The position numbers and the translations under genes are program-made. From Cycas panzhihuaensis (Eukaryota > Cycadophyta), in assembly GCA_023213395.1 (NCBI GenBank), contig CM041465.1, positions 200,639,741 to 200,703,740 on the forward strand: 64,000 bases of DNA, in the 5' to 3' direction. The notes beneath the pieces were generated by a model that searched no databases, had not been told where the DNA came from, and was given only the letters and a program-made list of their open reading frames with translations. Below, piece by piece: positions 56,881-64,000 of this stretch (position 1 is its first letter; each line of letters opens with the position of its first letter).

Positions 56881-57885
56881 AGTGAGAGAAGGTAGAGTTT
56901 GAGTCAGTTTACATAAGAGATGATGAAGACAGTACCAAGATGTAAAAAGGGTAGCGATGAGGCTACACTGGCTTAGAAAAGTTATAAATATAGATCATGA
57001 GAGGATAGGAGAACCCTAGAGGCAGGCTACCAAGCTCGAGAGAGGCTTGTCCTATGAAAGAGTGAGAAAAGATTAGCAAATATGCTTTTTTGATGCCCCC
57101 AGGGTCACAAAAGAGCCTATGGAGGCCTAAAAGGAAGGAGGAGCTTCCCTTAGGAGTCTCAAAGGCTCAAATAGATGACAAAAATGGATCTAGGATGCTA
57201 AAATGAGCTAAAGGAGTATAAACCTAGGTACGTTTCAGAGTGGCACAAAAAATGAGATGAAAGGGGCCTCTAGGAAGCTAGAAAGGATCACCATAAATGC
57301 ACCAAAAGGAGGTGAAAAGGAGGCTACAAGAGCAAAAAAGGGATTAGACCCCAAAGACAAAGTGAATGAGGATGAAGAAGCAATCTTGGGGGCTATCATG
57401 ATAAAAAGAATGGAGGTGGTGCCATGCGGGGCCCCATGTATAAAAGGGCAAAAAGGGTAAAAACATGATTCATTTTCATAGGCTCCATGAGAGACTTAGA
57501 GCCCTTCCCTCTAAGAAGTGAGGCTATGCTATTGTTCAGGTGCACTTAGCAAGAGATATAGCCATTGGATTAGAACAAAAAGATAATTGTTGGGATCACA
57601 GAGATGAGATGGCTGTGATCAAGCCTGATCTAGTGAGTGGATTGACCCCTAGCTATTTAATTTCATTAGCTACATTTTATGCCTTTTTTGTAGTTTTTTA
57701 GGCCACATAAGGGTATTTGGGACCCCCTAGAGCTCGAATGAGGCCCAGGGAGGGGGAGGACTAGGCCATTAGACAACCCTAGTCCTAGTGAGCAAATTCA
57801 AGCTCACTCAGATTAATTTTTGGACTTTTTAGGGACACCCCCCTTTTTTAGAGGAGGGTAATCATGGCCTTGCGATAATCATCAT
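56881..57885. other. Gypsy C spacer between the RNase H and PMD genes
   Basis: Aligns with gypsy B's spacer (57100-57470 with 28380-28700, opposite strands). An open frame at 57257-57460 is not shared with A or B and is probably chance. Confidence 0.55.
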
Positions 57886-57925
57886 GGTGTCACAAAGTTT
57901 ACAGTGGGGATACTAAGAAAATAAG
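57886..57925 (+). repeat. 20-bp repeats upstream of gypsy C PMD gene
   Basis: GGTGTCACAAAGTTTACAGT (57886-57905) and a second unit to 57925. A further unit-like AGTACAATAGAGTTTGATGT at 57957-57976 sits directly before the PMD start codon. Confidence 0.7.
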
Positions 57926-57983
57926 AATTTCTCAATGGGACCTACATCAATATCTATAGTACAATAGAGTTTGATGTGGGGCA

Positions 57984-59960
57984 ATGGTTGAATAGGGGAA
58001 AAAAGAGAAAGGAGGCTTGGATGGATGGGTTTGCTTCATCTAAGGGAGCTCGATTCATCCAAAGAGAGGCACATCACATTGTAGGAGAGGGATAATAGAT
58101 TTTTGACTAGTTTTTGGTGTGTGCAAACTATTCTTATAGTTGATAACTGTAAGAATATTGGCATGGATATGATGAGTTTCATAAAGATGATGTTGAGATA
58201 GGAGAGGGAGACCTTGTGATGCTGCAGGATCTTAAAGATGATCAGGACTCTATAATATGCATCTGACCAATGTCCCTTAGTCAATATAGCATCTCACTAA
58301 GATAGACAAAGGCATGTATTCCATCTCTTATAAGTGGGAGATATCACCATCATGCTAGGGGACATTAGGAGGATCTTGGGAGTACCAATAGGAGGGACAC
58401 CAATATCACTAGGTACTTTGCCCAACATAAACACTACCCATAGAGAGGTATCCAGATTCTTCATAGGACAGAGCTAACAGGATTGATGAGGAGTATCTAT
58501 CTAAGCTATGGTCTTATCTAGAGTTCTTTGTATGAGGAAACTCATAACTTTGGCTATTCTATTTTGGATATCCCAGAAGCAGAATTATAGGGACATCCCT
58601 AGAGGTTAGATGATGACCTGCACTAGGTATAATTATTTTGGAATGGTGGCACCACCAAGAGGGCCTTATCCTATCTCAGCTATGGCCCCCATGGTTCACA
58701 GTCAACAAACAAGATTCATGGAGACCAAGGACTAAGTCCACGTGAGGCGATCAGTGGTAGTAACATCGTTAGATCTCTTGATCTTAATGGACTACATAGT
58801 GGATCCTTACCAAGCAATCCATTAGGAGATTGATGGTGACGGAGAAGAGCAAGGAGATAAGATCAATGAGGGTCAACATGATGATGATAAAGATAGAGGC
58901 GATGGAGCAGGGCCATCTAGGTCTATAGGAGATGAGGCAAGTCCATCGGCACCAGCAGGAGGAGATCGACCACCATTAGGACCACCAGGTAGGGAGTGAG
59001 CTTCTAGTAGATTCCTAGCATTGATTATAGCCACGGTGGTAATAGTAAAGGTAGCAATTACTACAATAGATTGAGGGATCCCAGGAGAGAAGAGACTGGA
59101 AGGAGGAGATGCCTTGATAACCCAGGAGGTAGGTGAGGAGGTAGTATCATAGATTAAGGAGGTAGAGGTGGTAGCAAAAGGAGCTACAGCCAAGGAGGTG
59201 ATTATTAGGGTGGAGGAACCAATCGTCCCAGGAGTTAAGACTCTATCCTGACTCTAATTTCTGTTTGATTATTTATTGCTGCCCTAGATGATTTTATTTA
59301 TATCTTGATGCTTATATATATATATATATACACTCTAGACTGATTTGTGACACATGGTTTGGTAGGGGGAGCTAAGATGGAAAGGCTACTAGAGGTAGTA
59401 GTGCCTGAGATATTCCCCCAAGTTTACATAGAGGGATAGTCTCCTATCTTGATGAGTGAGGAGACCCGATTAGTGAGGCCACACACAGTGGCATTTACCC
59501 CATTAATCTAGGCCAAGGATATATGGGTGGGAGAGTCCTAAGAGCTCTAAGCAAGGGTCAGTTAGCTATAAGGAACCCAAGATGAAGTATAGGTAGAGAG
59601 AGACTAACTAGTGGTGGAGAGGGACATTTGTAGGGCTATATACGAGGACTAGAGGCCCAACTAGGAGGAGTAGGCAGTGATGTGGAGAGTAGGATCTAGA
59701 TCACCATAATGGAGGAGAGACTTTATGGAGTTGAGAGGAAGAGGGATCATCTCCAGGCTAGGTATGATTAACTAGTTGACCAAATAGTTATCAGGTCATT
59801 ACGTAATAGGATGCATACTACTATGATGACCCAGAGGAGACCCTGAGATGAGGAGAGTGAGCTAGGGACCTCACAGTGATATTGGAGAAGCCTAGGAGGG
59901 ATGTGATCCCTTGGCAAGGGATTCAAAAGTTGAGGGGATGACACCCCTTGAGGGCATGAC
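57984..59960 (+). pseudogene. Gypsy C antisense PMD-like gene (broken)
   Basis: ATG at 57984 (MVE, then a stop), at the same distance from the 20-bp repeats as B's start. The core at about 58300-58440 reads RHVFHLL, then GDITIMLGDIRRILGVPIGG and TPISLGTLPN, the clearest PMD-like block of the three copies (GVPIGG against the usual GLPIDG). Then come LMDYIVDPYQ (58790), a Gly/Asp/Pro-rich stretch and a Val/Ala-rich tail. Multiple stops and frameshifts. It is antisense to C's own pol. Confidence 0.65.
59313..59330. repeat. TA microsatellite
   Basis: About nine TA units, near the position where gypsy B has its predicted intron. Confidence 0.9.
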
Positions 59961-60121
59961 TTCTAGAAGATTACATGTTGTGTAGTTTGATAGGAAAGCT
60001 TTGGACCTCCAAGGAGTTTTCACCACATGTAGATATATGATTGTACTCCTCCCTGCAAGGATTCTGGCTTCCTGAGGCATGTTGCCTACATGATATACCA
60101 TATGATTCTGTTGTACCATGT

Positions 60122-60182
<61 letters not shown>

Positions 60183-60828
60183 GACCAATTTGCACCCTAT
60201 TTTGATACATGATGATGATGTTATGATAAGGTTGTGATGCTATTGCTTTGTTATGTAGTTTGTTTATTTATATGATGCATGGAGAGGTGAGCCTATGCAT
60301 ATGGATGGGGGGTACATAGGTGCATAAAGGGTTATGTATTTATATAGTTTTAGTTGATTTCTATGTATGGTTTTTGTTAGATCATATGCTAATGATACTT
60401 GTACTTCCTTTCATGAGATACCACACTCATACTAAGCACACATGATCACCATGTATATCAATGATGGATACATATGGGACTAGGAGGGGGTGCTATGCAT
60501 GTTCCTTAGAAGGAGCATAATAGGTATGCAAAGGAAGTAATAGCTAGGGATATGGATACCTAAGCAAAAGGGCCATAGATTGGGAAGCAACTCCATGCTT
60601 AGGAGCAAAAGAGGTTTTCTTTCCCAACTAGGAAAAGAAAGAATATCTCCCTCATGAGGGAGGAAAGAGATGTAATATCAATGATGGAGTCTAAAGGATG
60701 AAGAGCCACCCTAAACAATCATCACACCTATGACTAGGGAAAGCAATGATATGCTTAGAGTGGTAGTTTAGGCTTGTTTTAGAGTGAGAGAGAGGGGATG
60801 TACCCATCCCACTTGGGAGTAGAAGGGG
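59961..60828. other. Gypsy C spacer between PMD gene and integrase ends
   Basis: The two genes converge here. Contains the long TA microsatellite (60127-60178) and stretches shared with gypsy B (60040-60070 with about 25600-25640; 60440-60560 with about 25260-25380). No gene seen. Confidence 0.6.
60127..60178. repeat. TA microsatellite, 26 units
   Basis: Uninterrupted TA run of 52 bp. In gypsy A the same position is a TA/TTA repeat, the copia-4 insertion site. Confidence 0.95.
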
Positions 60829-62060
60829 TTACATATAGAACTTCTTTAGAAATTTACCATTCATAGCTTTTTTGAACTCAAGGCCCTCCAAAGTCACTAT
60901 CCTATAAGTGTCATTATCGAGGCTCTCGAGAATGATGAAAGGGCCAACCCATTTAGGCCCAAACTTGGATAAACAATCATGAAGATACTCAAGCTTGAGG
61001 ACATGGTCCCTCATATTTAGAGGATGAGGACAAAGACATTTATCGTACATTCTTCATGCCCTAGCCTTAGAGGTAAGGTTTGCTTAATAAGCCATCAAGT
61101 GTTTCTCATCGAAGGCTTCGAGGTCGAGGAGACAAGCCTAGCGGCATAATTCCTCATTGATGAGACCTCAAAGAGAAATGTGTAAAGAGGGGATTTCAAC
61201 TTCTAAGGGAAGGACTACTTTGGTCCCATACAGGAGGGAGAATGGGGTCATCCCTATAGCCATATGAATGGAAGTGCGATATATCCATAAAGTAGAAGGA
61301 AGTTGGAGGTACCATTCTCTTTGGGATTGAGTGATCATTTTCTTTAAGATGTTAATAAGGGTTTTGTTAAAAGATTCAATTTGGCCAATCATCTGGGGGT
61401 AATAAGGAGAAGAGGTTTTATGGGATATCTTGAACTTCCCACAAAGTTCATCCATATCCTTATTATAAAAAGGAGTACCATTATATATGATTAGGACATT
61501 TGAGACCCTGAATCGGTAGATAACATGTTGGTAAATAAAAGTGGCCATGTTCTTGCTGGTAATAGATGATAAGAGGACCACTTTGGCCCATTTAGTAAAG
61601 TATTCAGTCATAGTTAAAATGAACTTATGTTGTGATGAGGAAGGTGGGGTTATGGCTCTAATGAGGTATAATCCCTATTAGAGAAAAGGATATGGAGAAA
61701 TGATCATATGGAAGGCCTTAGAAGGCAAATGAATGTTGTTGGCATGCTCTTAGCACCTATGATAACACAATGCATAGGCATGGGCATCCTTGAAAAGGGG
61801 CAGCTAGTAATAACCCATGCAGAGGATCCTTTGTCCCATGGATTAGCCCCCAAAGTGGCCTCCACAAATGCTACTATGGCACTTGCAAAGTATTTGGTTT
61901 ACCTCATCGGGGTTGACACAGTGAAGGAGGACCTTATCAAAGGATTTCTTATACAATACCTCCTCTATAAGGAAATATTGTCTAATAATAGCCCTGACTC
62001 ATGACCTCACCTTGTCACTAGCATGAGGACGATACTGCTATTTAATAAGTTATTGTGCAA
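60829..62060 (-). pseudogene. Gypsy C integrase
   Basis: The zinc region (HSSICGGHFGG; decayed C-x2-C) lies at about 61890-61730. The core 61168-61611 reads MTEYFTKWAKVVLLSSITSK, where the first Asp of ATDYFTKW is Glu, then LIIYNGTPFYNKDMDELCGK, where the second Asp is Tyr, then SSPYYPQMIGQIESFNKTL with Glu kept. The C-terminus at 60829-61050 is GPKWVGPFIILESLDNDTYR, ending NGKFLKKFYM, typical of Tat/Ogre integrase. Two catalytic residues are lost. Confidence 0.9.
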
Positions 62061-62189
62061 TGTCCCCATACCATTCATTGCTAGTTATTGGATAGGGCAA
62101 CGAGTCTTGAATGGAAAATATAGGCTCATCAGGCAAGAAGTTGTCAATGGGAATGTTAGAAGAGTTAGGAATAGGAGTATTAGCTAGTC

Positions 62190-62650
62190 GTTAAATGACT
62201 ACCATTCCCTTCTTCAATTTCCTATTAACAATTTGAAGGTCATACTCTTGAAGGAGGATGGCCCATTTACTAGTCCTTCTAATCAAGTCATATAAAGTTA
62301 AGAGGTACTTTAAGGGATTAAATTAAACAATCACTTGAGTGTTATTACCAAGAAAGTAGTGCTTAAATTTTTTAGTTGCATGGACTAAGGTGAGGCACTC
62401 CTTTTCGACAGGAGAGTAGTTAAGCTCAACAGTGACTACTATGTAATTGATGAAGTAAATGGCTCACTCAGTCACTAAATTATCTTCTTGGATGAGCATA
62501 GCCCCCAATGATTCATTGATGGCTGAGGTATAAAGGATGAAGGGATGGTCAAAGAGAGGTGGTGCCAAGATTGGAGTGGAAGCCAAGGCTTTCTTAAGTT
62601 CTTGGAAAGCTTCCTGAGCCTTAGGAGACCAAATGAATAGGGCTCCCTTC
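62190..62650 (-). pseudogene. Gypsy C pol RNase H
   Basis: The ordinary gypsy RNase H directly after RT: ILYTSAINESLGAMLIQED and YSPVEKECLTLVHA are readable near 62560-62380, then NPLKYLL. It ends only about 130 bases before the integrase region, leaving no room for a second RNase H at the place where Tat/Ogre elements usually have one. Confidence 0.8.
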
Positions 62651-63990
62651 TTTAATAAGTTAGTAAGGGGTTTAGCATTTATGGTGAAGTTTTCTAGGAA
62701 ACATGTAAGGAAACCTAACCGACCAAAAAATGACTTGATTTATCTTGTATTTTGGGTAGAGGTATATTAAGGATGGATTTGACATTATTGGGGTCAATCT
62801 GGATTCCTTATTTAGAAACAAGGAATCCTAAAAGTTTGTTGGTGGTTACAATAAACATATATTTGAGTAAGTTTAAGCTGACATGATATTTGTGACACCA
62901 TGTGAAGATGGCATGTAAATCATCAGGGTGATAGGCCCTCTTACAAGAGAGATCCATCATGTCATCCATGAAGTCCTCAAGGGTTTTATTTATGAGGTCA
63001 TGGAAAATAAATTGCATCACCCTTTCGTAAGTGGCACTTACATTTTTAAGTCCAAAGGGCATCACTTTGTAAGCAAAGGTACCCCAAGGAGTAGTGAAGG
63101 CCATTTTTAGAAGGTCTTTAAGGGATATCTAGATCTAGTTATAACTAGAGAATCCATCCACTAAGGACATAGCTTCAAATCTAGCAGTATGATCGATGAT
63201 CTGATCAATCAAAGATAAAGGAAAATTATCTTTGGGGTTGATATATCAGAAGTCAACACATATTTGAATTGTTCTGTTCTTTTTAGTGATAGGAACAATG
63301 TTGGAGACCTATTTGGGGTAGTCAATAGAAGTAATTAATCCCGTGTTTAAGAGTTTTCTGACTTCCATCTTAATAGCAGCATATAGCTTAGGATGAAGGG
63401 GGCACTACTTTTGTTGCATGGGATGAGCACCTGAGATGGTTGTAAGATTGTGGGTGACAATAGAGGGGTTTATTCCCTTCATGTTAGTGTAATCCCATGT
63501 AAAAACATCATAGAAATCCTAAAAAAGAAGAGTGTATTCCTATATCTCTTCAAGCTTCACTTCTACCTTTATGACCTTGCCAGGGGCGAGGATGATGTCC
63601 TTAGTTACCCCCATGTACATGGTATTCCCTTCTTCAAAATGGAGGGGGACTTGGTCAACAGGAGGGCATAAAGGATAACTAGGTTGGTTTGGGTCAGTTA
63701 GGGGTGACCCAAGAGTTAAGACCTTTTGGTAACCAAGCTTATGATGACCAGGAGGGAGATTAAGTGTGGAGCCTACTAAGTGCTCTAGCAATGGCTCATC
63801 ATTCTTGAAGCGATCTACACTATGGATAGTTTTGCTTACAGAAGATGAGGAAGGATAAGTATGGGGAATAGTGGGTCCATAATGATTAACCCACCACTTA
63901 ACATAATCAGGAGACTCTTTGAAAGAGTTAGAAAGAATCTTCTTATGGCATAAAACAAGAGGCTTCCTACCCTCACTGTTTAAGGAAAAT
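62651..63990 (-). pseudogene. Gypsy C reverse transcriptase
   Basis: One phase with stops from the right edge region to 62808. The pre-RT linker (63540-63791; STLNLPPGHHKLGYQKVLTL) is followed by VFTWDYTNMKGINPSIVTHN, IVPITKKNRTIQICVDF, FPLSLIDQIIDHTA and MAFTTPWGTFAYKVMPFGLK (63104). The catalytic loop reads EDFMDDMMDLS, so the Y/F-x-DD aspartates are present. This pattern is the Tat/Ogre form of gypsy RT. The protease should lie just beyond the window. Confidence 0.9.
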
Positions 63991-64000
63991 GATGAGGTGG

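Larger units (their letters stand above)
46790..64000 (-). mobile_element. Gypsy C: Ty3/gypsy (Tat/Ogre-like) element, 3' part, runs off the right edge
   Basis: Minus strand. In sense order: RT from 63990, RNase H, integrase to 60829, antisense PMD-like gene, RNase H gene, polypurine tract, then the 3' LTR from 55997 to about 46790, split by copia-2. The 3' LTR end is uncertain by some 40 bp; it is placed where similarity to the B LTR end stops and similarity of A to C's own integrase region resumes. 5' LTR, gag and protease lie beyond 64000. Confidence 0.82.

Noticed and set aside
57257-57460. Lys/Glu-rich 67-residue frame in gypsy C
   Set aside because: Not conserved in the equivalent spacers of A and B.
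58873-59193. 106-residue minus-strand frame in gypsy C
   Set aside because: Reverse complement of the low-complexity tail of the PMD-like gene.
1-64000. tRNA, rRNA, CRISPR, bacterial operons or host protein genes
   Set aside because: None seen. Tandem short repeats here are microsatellites and the 20-bp arrays, with no spacer-repeat structure. No frame outside the retroelements shows a recognisable domain.

Overview
The window is plant nuclear DNA made of LTR retrotransposons inserted into one another; I find no host gene. Evidence for a plant: copia elements primed from an initiator-Met-tRNA-like site, Ty3/gypsy elements of Tat/Ogre type with ~3-kb LTRs, TATA boxes with telo-box motifs, a plant mobile domain (PMD)-like protein, and AT-rich, CpG-poor DNA whose coding frames are broken mostly by TAG/TAA/TGA. 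I cannot name the species. All pol and gag frames are damaged, so I call them pseudogenes.

Layout, outermost to innermost. Positions 1-209 are flank. Gypsy A (minus strand) has its 3' LTR at about 210-10846, split by copia-1 (1052-8532, plus; target duplication TAGCT). A continues with an RNase H gene (11080-11610, minus) and a PMD-like gene (about 12590 onward, plus). That PMD gene is split by gypsy B (14251-32031, plus; duplication GAAGC). A resumes at 32037 and is split again by copia-4 (32711-45335, minus; ATTAT), which itself contains copia-3 (35992-41254, plus; TTTAT/TTTAC). A resumes at 45341 with its integrase (minus) and is cut near 46790 by gypsy C (minus, running off the right edge). 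C's 3' LTR (about 46790-55997) is split by copia-2 (47268-53390, minus; TGAAA). B's 5' LTR contains a solo LTR of the same gypsy family (17608-20156; ATGGC/ATGGA).

The three gypsy copies share one architecture. On the sense strand: gag, protease, RT, RNase H, integrase; then an antisense PMD-like gene; then a separate sense-strand plant-type RNase H gene; then the polypurine tract and LTR. B has lost RT-RNase H-integrase entirely but kept gag, protease, the PMD gene and the extra RNase H. The PMD and extra RNase H genes face away from each other across a spacer that carries 20-bp repeats starting GGTACC. The same 20-bp repeats lie in the LTRs upstream of the TATA box. This module is the most interesting content here.

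Copia-1 and copia-2 are related members of one lineage (homologous gag, leader and 3' region, diverged LTRs). Copia-2 has lost its reverse transcriptase by a clean internal deletion. Copia-3 and copia-4 belong to other copia lineages. LTR pairs differ by roughly 7% (copia-2), 10% (copia-3) and 12% (copia-1) by hand count, so the insertions are not recent. The solo LTR in B is unusually CpG-rich and is probably among the younger insertions.
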